A stretch of DNA of 64,000 nt from Gnetum montanum (GCA_015680685.1 MNCI01010025.1:165823-229822); one strand, 5' to 3'; numbered from the stretch's first letter, positions 35,284 to 47,501 are shown. The notes: a model not told the origin generated them from the sequence alone. A program made the numbers and translations.

Positions 35284-36585
35284 CCAATAGGAATTGAAAG
35301 TTGACATTAATGACCTTTGGAACCAATGACAAGAGAGCCTACATGATCCCTTTCGATTTTTCTTATACAATAGATGAACTATTAATCTTTTATCACTAGA
35401 AATCCAATAGATCAATTACAATAATCTTAACCCCAAATCCCTATGGACTCTAAAAAATAATGGAATTCAAGGTGCCTTTTATGGTCTAGCAAATAACCTA
35501 GGGACTTACAAAATGCAAAAAAAATGATGCAAATAATAAAAATATAGATTTGAAAATTAAAGCAAAATATTTTACACACAAACTAAAAATTTTTAAACTA
35601 TGTTTAGAAAAATAAAGAATAAGTTCAAAGATGTATACAAGAGTTTCCATTGAGAAAGAGAGAGAGAAAGCAAAAGAGGATTCAGTGGGGTAGGAATTGA
35701 GAGTTTGTTGAAGCCACTCCTAATACTTTTGAATCTCCTCTACTGCAATCTCAAATTTACAACTTGGGTTGTTGCTGGGGGTGAAAAAAATGAGAGATTT
35801 GACTACTAGATTAGTCCACACTAGGGGTTGGTTGTCCCAAAAATGTTGTGTTGACACCAAAAATCCACCAATCTTAGGAGGGTTGCAAACGATATAGTGA
35901 TTCCATGTTGGGTTCAAGAGAATGAAAGCATGGGAGATTGCAAGAGCTCTTGAGTTGAAAATTCCCAAGTATGAAATTGTAAAAAATTGTTGAATTGTTT
36001 AGATTGTGTCACTATAAAAATCATGGAACCATCTCAAAAATTGTTGAACTTGTAAATGGTGTTTGAGGCAAGTTTTTATAGATTTTAGAACATGAATGGG
36101 GCTACAAAATGGCTATGATTGGGCTATAACTTGGCTGCACAATGGCTACAAATTAGTTGTTATATTGCTGCAAATTTCTACCTTGTACAAGGGAGACGGA
36201 TGTCAAAATTTTTGGGGCTACTATATATAGAAAGTTCCTTTGCCCCTTGGCCATTTCATTTACTATAAATAGTTATGGGGCACACCTTCTCTTTTGGAGA
36301 TGAATCTTCTACACTAAACCTTCTACCATAATTGCTAAACTATCTAATCAACGTTGGAGTGCATGGATTAATGAAATTTATCTTTTGTGGCTTCCACACT
36401 AGGGACATGTAGTTTCGACATTAGGGGTGGATCCTCCATGATGGAAGGAAACTTCAACATTGAGGGGAGAAGGTTTACAAGTTGTGCATATAGTCTCGAC
36501 ATTGGGGAAAAAATTATATATTGAGAAAGAAACCCCCATTCCTCTACACTAAGGCTACTCAAAGTGAAGTAACTTGCAATTCAAG
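35284..36585. other. Non-coding DNA between two tail-to-tail elements, LTR-like features
   Basis: Lies between the integrase ends of D (plus) and F (minus). Contains a purine tract at 35652-35680 (polypurine-tract-like), TATATATAG at 36222-36230 with a second TATAAATAG near 36275, and at 36390-36560 segments (ATTAGGGGTGGATCCTCCATGATGG) resembling units of the 187-bp array. May be LTR remains; no second copy found to prove it. Confidence 0.35.
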
Positions 36586-37390
36586 ATGTAAAACAACTTC
36601 AAAATCATAAACCAAGCTATAAGAGATCATACTAGTTGCCATGCAATAGGTTGTTCTATAGGCACATAGTGCATGTACAAGCCACTCATGCCATTTATGC
36701 TTTCTATTATTGAACATTTTTTGAGCAACTTGATAATGGGTTTATTGCTTGCTTCTACTTATCCATTAACTTGAGGATATTAAGGTGATGAGAAAGAATG
36801 CTTAATGTGTAGGTCATGAAAGAAATATTTTATTTATTGGCTACTAAATTTTGGTCCATTATTCGTAACTATGGTCATGGATACACCAACACTATCTATA
36901 ATGTTATATATAATGAATTTTCAAACTTGCTCAAATGTTGCCTTCCTTAGGGGAATGACCTCGACCCACTTTGTAAACTATTTGATCTTGGTGATGATGA
37001 ATCTATGCCTTGCCAAAGGCTTAGGTGTTATAAGCCTAATGATATCCAACCCCCATTGTTGAAATGATAATGTTATTTGAGTGGTATGTATCTTAGTTGG
37101 TGCTACATGTATAAGCTTGCTATATCATTGGCATGGATCATACCACTTAACCTTCTATAGGTAGTCATTTTTCATATGGGGCCAATACTAACCTAACTAC
37201 CTAATATTAATGATCATAGCTCTAGGTTCTATATGTCCTTCACAAAAACCTTCATGAACCTCCTCTAGGACTATTATAGCTTCAATTTTACCAAAGCACG
37301 TTTGGTGTATGTCATCATAGGATCATTGACATAATGTATTATCCCCTATAATGACATACTACTTCAATCACTTGCATACAACATCCTTTT
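36586..37390 (-). pseudogene. Element F integrase, C-terminally truncated
   Basis: Minus strand: H-E-G-F-C-E-G-H (near 37255), Q-Q-W-G-L-D-I-I (near 37060), M-T-I-V-T-N-N-G-P-K-F (about 36885-36850) and V-E-A-S-N-K-P-I-I (near 36750). The second catalytic aspartate, normally T-D-N-G, is asparagine, as in G. The C-terminal G-P-Y/F part is missing. Confidence 0.8.
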
Positions 37391-37985
37391 GAGCAGTAGT
37401 CAGGCCTTATGAGGATTTGCCATGAATAAGATAAAATTTGATATCATCATACCACTTCCTAGTAGGAGCAGTATGAATGATGGCATAAAGGTTTCTTCAA
37501 TGTTTTGTGTGATTGAAGTAGTATAGTTGATGGTTAAGGTGGGCAAGTTTCTAAACACATATAGCATAACACTAAGGGCTAACATTGTAATTGCATCAAC
37601 AATAGCATTCTTATTCCATGGTATGTGTTGGATATCAACATCTATGAATTATTGCAAAAATTACTTCCCTAGGTCACAGTAAGGTTGTAAGTCTTTGGCC
37701 TTACATGCATAGACATTGGTCACTTGGTTGACCATAAGTTGTGAATTGCCTTTTCTCATTAAGATTTTAATTCCTAGGTTACTAACTACCATAATGCATG
37801 ATGTTATTGGTACATGGGAACTCAAAGCGATATAAGAAGCATTGTATTTCACTAGATAGAAATGTTATAATGGAAGTGGCACTAACCCCATTGGGAATTG
37901 AAGCTTCATCAAAGTGCATGATTGCCTCATAACACTGGGGAACTTGGATAATAGTGTTAATGAGGTCATTAGGGAACTTAGGGTC
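37391..37985 (-). pseudogene. Element F second RNase H domain and linker
   Basis: Minus strand contains G-N-S-Q-L-M-V-N-Q-V-T-N-V-Y-A-C-K (37661-37740 region) and the linker M-L-Y-V-F-R-N-L-P-T-L-T-I-N-Y (37585-37510), collinear with D at 33.7-34.0 kb. The G-D-S-x-L-V motif that carries a catalytic Asp is G-N-S here. Confidence 0.75.
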
Positions 37986-38440
37986 TATATCTACTTGTTC
38001 ATCAATAGGTAAAACTATGAGTTGTATGGATATAGATTAACCTTCTATTAACAATTTAGAAATGTAATGAAGGTCAAACTCCATAGTTATGGCTTTCCAT
38101 CAGGCTATATGGCTACTTTTGTATATGTTTGTCATTATGGCTCTAAGCACGTTATCCTTGCAAATGATGTTGACTTGGCTTCTAAAGAGGAAGTATCTCC
38201 ACTTCTTCAATGAGAAGACTATTGCTAGACAATACTTCTCTAGTTTAGTGTATTAGGTCTCATGGATGACTAATGCATGAATAAGTTAGTATATTGAAAT
38301 CTCTACTTTATCATTGTGCTTCTGATAGAGTAGAGAGGTAATGAATGTGTTAGAGATGGCAAGGTACATGTAAGAGGGTTTACCTTCTTACAAAGGATAG
38401 ACTATTGGTATTTGTGTAAACTCTTGCTTAATATTTTCAA
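37986..38440 (-). pseudogene. Element F RNase H (first domain)
   Basis: Decayed minus-strand stretch matching the RT-RNase H connection of G (58.75-59.14 kb), with a Y-C-L-A-I-V-F-S-like segment near 38230-38200 and frameshifts. Confidence 0.55.
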
Positions 38441-39650
38441 AGACCTATTGGCATTGATCTATCAACTCATAGTGAACCCCTTTCTTAAGTAAGTGTTGCA
38501 TGGGATGTAATTTATCCATAAGCCTAGTGATAAAAATATGAATAAACTATAATATACCTTATAATCCTTGAAGTTCCTGAAGATTGGTATGCATTATTAA
38601 TTTGGATATGGCCTTAACCTTATTATGATCAACATGTATCCTTGCTTTAGATACTACAAAGTCAAGCATCTTATTGTTCTTGACACTGAAGATACATTTG
38701 TTGGGGTTTATCCTAAGTTTATACTTGAGATGTCATTTAAGTACAAGATCTAGATCATTAGCATGGTTATTGGTCATTTTGAACATAATTGCTCTATCTA
38801 CCACGTAATAGTTAAGCAAACCTATCATGTAATCATTGAAGATACAAGTCCTGGCTCATTGATAAGTTGCTCCTACATTCATAAGGCCAAATGGCATCAT
38901 GGTGTAGAAAAAGGTACCCTAAGGGATCATGAAAGTTATGCTAACTTGATGTTCCAAGTTTATACTAATCTTATTATATCCTAAGAACCCATCCACAAAG
39001 GATAACAATGCACAATAATTTAATTAATACTAGGTAGAGGGAAGTCATCTTTGATGGTTGCCTTATTTAGGTCTTGAAAATCAATGCAAATATGGATAAT
39101 TCCAGTTTTCTTAGGGACTACCACTATGTTGGATACCCATTCTACATAGTCAATAGCCCTAATTAAACTAGCTTAGTATAGCTTCAAGATCTTATCATAG
39201 ATTTCTAAAGCCAAATCAGGTCTAATCTTGCATACTTTTTACTTAACTGATCTAATGCTAAGGTCTAGTATGATGTTGTGCTAGATCAAGTGTGGGTATA
39301 GGCTTGGCATATCTTCATATGACCAAGTGAAGGCTTTCATGTTATCTTGTAAGAGCTTAGTAATGTATTGAGCATATTAAGGTTCTAGTAAGGAACTTAG
39401 TTTAAGGGTTTTCTCCTTACCATTATGTGTTGTGACAAGAACTTGATCTAAAGAGTCTTTAGTTATGTTGCATACCTCTAAGTCAAGGGTTTTGACTAGG
39501 TTTTCAAGATATTCTAGAGGTTTCTCTATTGAGGCTACATGATCCATGAGACTTTTAGGCTAAAGATCTAGGAAATTGAGGTCAATGTACCATTCAACAT
39601 CACCAAGAGGACCACTTAGGCTTAAAGGTAAACAAATATTCTCCTAGGTA
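38441..39650 (-). pseudogene. Element F reverse transcriptase
   Basis: Minus strand from about 39600: V-E-W-V-S-N-I-V-V-V-P-K-K (39150-39110), I-H-I-C-I-D-F-Q-D-L-N-K-A-T-I-K-D-D-F-P-L-P (39100-39035), then G-Y-N-K-I-S-I-N. The palm and thumb to 38.44 kb are broken by frameshifts. Finger and palm motifs are typical of Ty3/gypsy RT. Confidence 0.8.
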
Positions 39651-40329
39651 CTCATACTTTGATCTTGCATGTCAATCATAAGCACAGTACGTGGCATCTA
39701 GATAAAAGTGAATAAATAATGCTAAAATGCTATAAAATTATGCAAATCCATGCTAATCTAATGCAAACAAGGTTATTCAAGGCTATAGATATGATAAAAG
39801 TAAGCAAACAAAGTGCAATAATAGCCAAATAAAGGTTAAACAAAGGGAAGTATGAGAAATAAGGCTACAAATGGTCAACAAAGGTCATATTTTTGATATT
39901 TTAGGTCTTAGTGGGCCATGATTATAGTTTAAGGCCAAGGGAGCCATGATCACATGATGCCAAATGGTTATCAAAGAAGGCCAAACCCTACTATTTGATA
40001 CTAATCAAAGGCTAAACAAAGGAAAATAAAGCTATAGTAAGACAAATAAAGTAAGAATATAAGGCCACATAAAGACCCCAAGAAGATCAACAAGGTTGAT
40101 AATGCAACACTAGGATGAAAATAAGTTAAAGCATCATGTAATAAGAAGAAAGATCAAGAAAAATAGGCTGGATATGGTGAAATTTGGCTAATTATATGTT
40201 AGAATGGGTTAGGGTTTTCCAATTTTAGGCCTTAGTGGGCCACGGTTTAAGGCTACAAGGCTATTAGATGAGTTTGGACATTGGTCAAGGCTATTTCTAG
40301 GCCATTTGAACATGAAGATTTAGAGTTTT
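39651..40329. repeat. Spacer with GGCCTTAGTGGGCCATG repeats (element F)
   Basis: Copies near 39905 and 40228, plus GTTTAAGGCC strings, are the inverted equivalents of 24936-25520 in D. No coding motif. Confidence 0.65.
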
Positions 40330-41840
40330 GAATCTTCCACAATGGAGCCCCCTTATTTCCATGCTACCCAGTGTGGAAGGAAGGACCCTTAGTGTGGAAA
40401 CCATGTGAAGTAGGTTTTGGGGCATCTAAAGATCCAAAATTGAGGTCTTGAGGCATCACCATGATAACATAGGGCCAAGTCCATCAAAATTAGGTACTCT
40501 AGAGTTCTAGAAAGGTCAAAACGAAGGTTTTTTTCGAATTTTTATTTTGTTTCCAAGATAGATACTATAAAAGATAGGGGTTTCAATCAAAACAAGGTCA
40601 AATGAAATCAAATTAACAATTGGAATCCAAATTAGAAACTTTTGCATCCTCTAGCATTATTTTGAGGTAGTTTAAGTTGATTTCGGATGTCAAAACATGT
40701 TGAAATATTTTTCCCTTTTTTGCCATGATAAGCATAGTACTCCTAGCATGGAAGGATAGGGGATAATTTTTTCCATGATTTCAAGGTGGTTTCAAAGCAT
40801 ATCGACTAGGATTCTAGGATTGTAGGGCTTTAGATAATTATTCTACAACTTTTTGGCTAATTTTGATATGTTTGGAGGTCATCTAAGGGTGCCTAAGGTC
40901 TCATTCCCATATTTCCATGCTAGCAAAGTTGATCCACCATGGAAGATTAGGGAAAATGGGCTTTGAAGGTTAAAATTAGATCAAACAAGCCAAATGATAA
41001 GGGTATGAGGTCCTAGGCTTCTTCGGCATACATCTTTAGCTTCCAAAGTGTCATCTTGCTATAAAAAGTGAAACGGAAAGCTTTTCCCTTATTTCCACAT
41101 TATTTAACATTGAAGGGACCCTCTCCATCATGGATGAGGTGGGAATCATAGATGTAGGCCATATTGAATTGTAATTAACTATGCATGTCATGTCCCAAAG
41201 TCACTAAGGTCAAAAACTAGGGTTTTAGGTTAATATTTGGTAGATTTAAGTATTTCTAAGAATTTTTAGGACTTCCCCTCCTATTTCAATGCTAGGTATG
41301 GGATGCTTAACATTGAAGAATAGGGGATAATTTAAGATTAGGTTTCTAAGGTTTGAGGATTTCAAAGGATGAATACAAGATTCTAATGTGCATGTAAGGC
41401 CATTTGATGTCATTATGAGGTATTTATAATCTCCAAATAAGTTGTCCCTTTAGTGTCAATTTTTTCTAGCATGGAGGAGAGCGTCCCCAACATGGAAGAA
41501 CCATAAATCTTAGATTTGTGCTAGTTTTGGCCTTAATCAATTATGCATGTGTGCTTCCATGGTTGTTAGGGTTGAGGATTAAGGTTTAGGGTTAAAAAAA
41601 ATTAGTTTGAAGGTTTCATAGATGGTTTTTTAGCTTCTCCCCATTTTTCCATGCTAGGGATGGTATGCTCAATGTGTAATATTTGGAGAGATAGGTTTTT
41701 GACTATTTGTAGTAATGTTTATAGGATTTAAAGGCTCTAGAAGGTGTGAAACTTATCTTATGAATCATGTAAGGTTGTAGGATGTTTGCTTGAGGTTTTT
41801 TAAAGGTTAATTTGGAGTTCTCCAAAAATTTTCCCCATTT
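40330..41840. repeat. Degenerate tandem array, period about 185 bp (element F)
   Basis: Cores like TTTCCATGCTAG...CCATGG recur near 40352, 40735, 40912, 41090, 41278, 41460, 41643 and 41830. A weak unit lies between the first two. Inverted homologue of 23130-24925. Confidence 0.75.
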
Positions 41841-41847
41841 TGGGCCA

Positions 41848-42030
41848 GATTTTCACTAGTTTAAGGCCATTACGGGCCCTAGCATAAGCAAGGGACGTTT
41901 TGAATGACACGGGTGGATTTCTCGTTTGATCGACCATTTCTAATCATGGCTAGTTTTATGTCATTGCAAAGATGATAGTTTAACATCGTCCGAGACTAGT
42001 TGTAGTTTAATGTCATTTCAAACCATTTTT
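41848..42030. repeat. AAACTAG-type repeats after the E protease
   Basis: On the minus strand three units resembling AATGNCNTNAAACTANNNNTAG lie near 42005, 41950 and 41870. Same position relative to protease as in D and G. Confidence 0.6.
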
Positions 42031-42032
42031 TT

Positions 42033-43330
42033 TCACTGGTTAAGTAATTTTTTGATTTTTTTCATTTTAACATTGGGAGTAGAGTTAGCAGGTATGATTC
42101 TATATTCAGTGTCCCCTTCGCTGATCACGTTGAACGGTAGTTCAGCCCAAGGGGTATTTGATGGAATTGTTCCTGCGTTGGTATTTTCTTGCGCTTCTCC
42201 ATGTATCATGGTTTCTATGTTAGCTGTGGTGTCTAAGTAAGGCTACGTATGTACAATGTTAGGCCCGGGTATTGCTGTTTTGGGTGGGTTTTCTTCTATG
42301 TTTAAAGGATTACCACCCTCCAATTGTTGTTCATTTATGTTGTGCTGTCTAGGCTCTTCGAGCTTAACCTCTGAGCCCTGGTCTGTGTCTATGTACGATG
42401 AAATGATGGGTGTAGCAGCCTCCCCGTGTATGATGATTTCACCACCTTCATAATGCAGACAAATCTCTTGGTGTATAGGGGATGAGACTACTTTTAGTGG
42501 GCCAACCAGGGCCTTCCTAATATTAGGTTAAATCTTAGCATCTCATCGATTACTACGAAGTCGGAGGATGTGGGGAATTGGTCCCCTACTATGAAGTCTA
42601 AGGTCACGGTGCCTTTGACTATCATGCATGACCTACTGAATGATTTCAAGCATGTGGTGGCAGTTGGTCTGATTAGCTCTGTAAGCCCCAGTCGTTTGAT
42701 GATGGGATATGGTACTACGTTTGTGGCAGCTCCATCATCTACATGGACCCTATGTATCTTGAATTGATTTACTCGTATTGTTATGAACATAGGGGCTATT
42801 TTTATCTCCCCTGTTTTCTTATCCACCTTGATGTTATCATTGTGGAAACTTAATGGCTTGGAAGTTGACCCTTGGGGAAAGTACATTACCACATGAATGG
42901 AAGGTTCATTTGGAGGCAATTCCTTGCTTACTGGGATAGATGTTAACATGCACACCAAAGCTTTGCAATGGGTTTGAGATGTCAACACTAAGTCATATAA
43001 ACTTAGTGAAGTATTCTTTTTCTTGAGTGCTTGCGTGACTTGTGTTATGGCTGTTGCTAGGTCTCTACTATTAGGCGCATGTTTATCGGTGGTGACTTGG
43101 TCCATTGGGCCCAATAGTTTTATTTTGTGCATCGTTGGTTTGTCATTTTTGCCCGAAATCATTGATTTAGATGTATCGTATTTTTTGGATGGTTCACCCT
43201 CATGGCATGTGTTTGGTTGATTGTTAGGTGGTGTTATAGGTACTACGTTTAGCGGGGTGGGTTTAGGAGGTCCTACAGCTAGCCTTTGATGCTCCTTCTC
43301 CAAGCATTCATGTGTAAGATTATCCACCAA
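42033..43330 (-). pseudogene. Element E protease and post-protease block
   Basis: An open minus-strand frame of 278 codons (43330-42494) covers a lysine-rich spacer with S-L-Y-D-L-V-L-T-S-Q-T-H, then M-F-I-T-I-R-V-N-Q-F-K-I-H-R-V-H-V-D-D-G-A-A-T-N (the catalytic centre D-D-G-A-A) and F-N-L-I-L-G-R-P-W-L-A-H. After the stop and a frame change, S-S-P-I-H-Q-E-I and later W-A-E-L-P-F-N-V-I-S-E-G-D run to a stop at 42033-42035. It is the best-preserved protease of the three Tat-like copies; its active-site loop looks intact. Confidence 0.85.
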
Positions 43331-43339
43331 GCGTTCTCA

Positions 43340-43960
43340 TGTGTGGCGTGGGGGTGGAGTTGGTTTTCGAGCCTCAGGATATTTTTCGATTCGTACTACA
43401 TATGGAGTAGGGTGAGGTTGCATTTGGATGATCACATGTGGTTGAGTGGAGGGCTGGCTAGGCACCCTGATGACATAAGGACTAGGTTTACTTTGCATTT
43501 ACGAGGTGGAGGATTGGTAATCATTAAGACTTTCAGGTGTCCTAACGATGTATGGGGTTGGTTTAGGCAGAGGTTGGACCTCCACTGTTGTGACGGTAGA
43601 TGGTACTCAGAATACATAAGGGGCAGGCCGAGTAGGAGGTGTTTGTGAGTTTGTGGTAGTAGCGGCGGGAGGTACACGTAGCACATATGGTTTTTCGCCT
43701 ATCAAGGTGTTAGAAGTTGTTACAGCGGGGGGCACTCAGACGACATATGGCTGATGCAAGGTGTATGATGGTTGAGGCATGGATGATGATGCAATGGGAG
43801 GAATACGCACTACAAATGGCTTGTTAGGCGTTTGTTGCTCATGGTCAGAGTAGATGGTGTTAATGCTCGATGTTTCAAGTTCATTATCTAGGTAGATTGC
43901 ATTAATAACATATGGTGCCTCTTTGGTATTCAGAGGGTCTTTATACACACCCATGGCCTA
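43340..43960 (-). pseudogene. Element E linker with repeated P-Y-V-V-R-V-P motif
   Basis: Between the zinc knuckle and the protease the minus strand encodes at least seven copies of a 20-30 residue unit starting with P-Y/F-V-V-R-V/I-P (K-P-F-V-V-R-I-P-P, K-P-Y-V-L-R-V-P-P, T-P-Y-I-V-R-T-P, S-P-Y-V-I-R-V-P and so on), each followed by a serine/threonine/proline-rich spacer. Some units contain stops where R is expected (R to stop). In G the same place has only two units. Function unknown. Confidence 0.75.
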
Positions 43961-46174
43961 GTTCTGCAGTTGGACCAGGTTGGCCTCATCAAAAGTGATT
44001 TTTCCTTCGTCGATCATTCATTGTATGTCTTGTTTTAGGATGAAACAATAATCCGTACCATGCCCATTACGTTGGTGATAGTCACAAAAACATTCCATCC
44101 TAAAACCTTTGGATACTAGGGGCTCATCCAGCGTTGCGAGGCTTGGGTTCTGAACTAGTTGATAGAACTGATCATGCCTTTGAATCGCTGAAGGGGAAAA
44201 CTGCTTATGTTTCATTAACCCAGCCTTCAGGAGTTGGTCGAACAACTGGAATGGTTTCATGGGTGGTGGTGTGTATTGGGTGGGTTCTTTCCTCTCAAAG
44301 TTTCTCATACAATTCGTTGTTGGGTTCTACGATGAGGATGATTCTAGTGCAGTCGCAAGAGTAGGTTTAGTATAATTAGTAGGGGCCACCAGTGATTTGC
44401 TTTGTTGTGCCACATTTACTTGTTGCATTTCCGCTATTGCTGCTATAGCTTTTTTAGCCTTTTCTTTATCTTTCTTACTTTGTTGATTCTTAAAGGCTAA
44501 ATACGCAAGATCGTGACTATTTTGGGCCTCCTCCTCTATATTTTTAATCTGTACAAAGGCTTGATTGAGGTTACGCACATTGAGATAATATAACTTGGAT
44601 TTGAAAAAGTCATTAATAGCCCCCTTTAGAATGGTGAGGAGATACGTCTCTAGGATCGGCTCATGGAGCTCATTGAGAGCAGCAATCCACCTTTGGATGA
44701 ATTTTTGTACGGATTCCAGAGGTGCTTGTTTGACCTGTATAAGGCTATCCAGTATCACTTCAGGTTTCAAGTTATACTTGAACCTAGTAACAAATTGATG
44801 TAACAAATCCTCTAGGAAAAATATCGAGCTTCTTGGAAAAACCCGATACCAATCAAGTGCTCTCCCCACGAGGGACATAGGGAACACTCGCAAAATGGCA
44901 TGTGGCCACGCCTGGAGCAATGCACATTCTAGTCTAGATGTTATAAGGTGAGCATTAGGGTCTATCTCCCTATTGTATTTAGTTAGCGTGGGCAATTATA
45001 CACCCTTGAATAATGTTAGGGGCAGAACCGAAGAGCTGATAAGATCATCGTGATAAAAATCTACTACCTTCAACTGTACGTCAGTGGCTATCTTAAGGCG
45101 TTTGACCTCATCACTTAGTTCTTGCATTAGTTTTCTAGTGTCAGCCCAGTCTTGGGTGCTAGGTGAGATAGTAGCTTGGGGATGTTGTATGCTGTACATG
45201 TTATATTGTTGGGTGGTGGGTTGGAAGGTGAACATTTGTTTAGTTTGAGGTTGTACTTGCGGGATATTTATAGTGGGTGGTACTAGGGGCGGCACATTGT
45301 AGAAAAGGGGTTGTTGTTGCTGTGGTTATCCTTGAGAGGTGTTGACTGGTGGAATTGTATGAGGTGGCATGTTATAGTGAGGGGCTTGATGTGATTGAGC
45401 ACCAATCGTTGCCCATTGCCTAGCCATGTTTCGTGTAGGAACCCCCTGAACTTGTTGGATTGCAGCAGTGAAAAGGACTCCATGATTTTGGATCTGGGGG
45501 ATATAATGAGTAGATGTACATGCTGATATCACATGTGGCATCCTAATAACTCAGGGCAGAAAGGTTGCTTCTATATTATTTTGAGGGGGTGGTACTTGTG
45601 AGGATGGGCCTACGGTTGCGACGGGAAGAATAGCGAGAGGAAGTGTATTGAGTTGCGGGTCGGTCGCAGGAGGAACATGAACAAGTGCGGATGATTCTGG
45701 TGGAGGTATTTGTTCCTGAGTAAGTCTAAATGGTTGAAGAGATGTAATTTCCCCTGTGCTTGGATGAAACATCGGGTTGACATAGGTTTGTGGACTAAGC
45801 GTATGGTAGGAATCTTCATGCTCGGATTGGGCTGCAAACTCATCCTCCTCTTCCGGTTGAGGATTTACTACAGGCTAATCTAGAGATTGGCTCCTTTGTA
45901 GGAGGAGGTGTGTTATGAGCTTAGAGTAAGGCTCTAGAAGGGGGATGATATCATACGAGGAAGGAATGAACTCTTGTCCTCCACTATAGAAAAGCTCGTA
46001 TTGCCTGTTAACTTCTATTTCAGCTCGGTCCACAGCCAGGCCGACTTGTATTTTCACACATATGAAGTTGTACTGGTCTTGACTTATGATGTTGGATGAT
46101 GGGTTCCTCCCTTGCAATCTAAGAGAATGGTGAGGCCCCACTATGGGTTGTACTATGAGTTGTTGAACGGCCAT
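43961..46174 (-). pseudogene. Element E gag
   Basis: From M at 46174 (M-A-V-Q-Q-L-I-V-Q). N-terminal Q-Y-E-L-F-Y-S-G-G-Q-E-F-I-P-S; a long proline/glutamine-rich part (45.85-45.25 kb); the capsid-like core 45.2-44.45 kb with V-V-D-F-Y-H-D-D, A-L-D-W-Y-R-V-F-P-R-S-S, R-F-K-Y-N-L-K-P-E-V-I-L-D and V-Q-K-F-I-Q-R-W. After a frameshift near 44330, the zinc knuckle C-D-Y-H-Q-R-N-G-H-G-T-D-Y-C lies at about 44095-44055. The knuckle type is that of Tat-lineage Gag. Few stops: a comparatively young copy. Confidence 0.85.
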
Positions 46175-46179
46175 GGTGC

Positions 46180-46890
46180 CTACAAGGTTTGTGACCTAGG
46201 TCGTTGTAGCGGTGGTGTTTGTGGTGTTCATGATGAACAGTTGAGAATATGACATAGTGAAGGGATATGGAATTAGAGTACTTAGTGCAGCATAAACCTA
46301 TGTTCGTGATACATAGTGTATAGACTGGGTCTCATCGTATAGGCTTCAACGACCAACGTATAATGACAACATAGACAACGTATAGGTATACAACGTATAG
46401 TGTCAGCGTAGAGAATCTACGACGTAAAGTGTGTAGCATAAACTGAGTAGTGTAGACAGTGTCAGCATATAGCAACATCAGCGTGTATCATAAACAAAGT
46501 CTACAATGTACAACATGCAGTGTAAATTTAGCAGCAGCGTATACGTTGGCAGTGTAGACAGAGTCTTGTGTGCAGCGTAGACAAAGTCTATAGCGTAAAG
46601 TGAGTAGCGTGTGCCTTAGTAGCATAAACAAAGTTGTGTGTGCAGCGTAGACAAAGTCTACAACATAAAATGTGTAGGATCAGCATATAGCATAGACAAG
46701 ATCTACAACTTATAGTGGACAGCATATATTCAGTAGCGTAGAGGTTGGGGAGTTTGTAGACAAAATCGGCGTATGGTTAGCAGCGTATATGCTCAACAAC
46801 GTAGATGCTGGGAAGTTTGTAGATAAGGTTGGTGTATACTCAACAGCGTAGACACTGAGAGCTCTGAGGCATAGTAAGTTTTAGGCAGAG
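46180..46890. repeat. Leader with degenerate GCGTAGACAAAGTCTAC repeats
   Basis: From about 46330 to 46870 the strings AGCGTAGACAAAGTCTACAGCGTA, CAGCGTATA and relatives recur every 25-50 bp, often as imperfect palindromes (GTAGACNAAGTCTAC). Lies between PBS and gag of E. Shares the CGTATA core with the U3 array at 47590-47960. Confidence 0.7.
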
Positions 46891-46909
46891 GCCCTCCTTC
46901 TAGTGCCAA
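46891..46909 (-). other. Primer-binding site of element E
   Basis: Minus strand TTGGCACTAGAAGGAGGGC, four bases inside the LTR end (46914). Same layout as TTGGCGCTAGAAGGAGGG-like PBS strings of plant Tat-type elements; the priming tRNA cannot be named from the sequence alone. Confidence 0.55.
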
Positions 46910-47501
46910 TTTCTGTACTGTCCAAAATTGTGGGTCTCTGGCTGGAAGGAAACAGAAACCGGGGGATCACCAGACACGCACAGAAGATCCTACCTTCACT
47001 TGAGGGCAAGCTGGAGTGAACGAAGGTAGAGTACCTTGAGTGGTCCACGTGTAGATCAGGCAAGGATTTCCCCAAACATACATCAAGGTGCTATATGCTG
47101 GGTTATACGTAAATGGCATAAAAGATGTAAAACAGAGCATAAGCATTGTAACTGGTGTAAATAGAGCATAAACGTAAAACAACATAAATAGTAAACATGC
47201 AAAAATTGATACAAAATTGTAACTGATTTTAGGAAGAAAATGTAGCAATATTATTGCAAAGTGAGAGTTATAATGCACCGGTCTAACGTAGTTGTGGCTT
47301 TCACACAAGGCAGACAAATAGCCCCGATGAATGTAGGGATGATTGTTGGCTAGTTCAAACTGTAGGCACATCGTAGAGGCTGTATGCTCAACATACAAGG
47401 TTGTCTAGCATACAAGGTTCTCTGCTCTAGTTCTTAGCATCTCTATTTTTCTCTAGCTTGCTCAAAATTTCCAACCTCCCGATCTAGTGAAAAATTGGGG
47501 C

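Larger units (their letters stand above)
36586..39650 (-). mobile_element. Element F: decayed Tat-like pol, minus strand
   Basis: Same family as D in inverted orientation: RT, RNase H, second RNase H and integrase on the minus strand, all with stops and frameshifts. Integrase ends abruptly at 36586, where D and G continue for another 450 bp. Continues on its 5' side into the repeat arrays at 39.9-41.84 kb. Confidence 0.8.

Noticed and set aside
42010-43648. Plus-strand open frames over the E protease and linker
   Set aside because: Minus-strand protease motifs and P-Y-V-V-R-V-P repeats account for the region; the plus frames are shadows.
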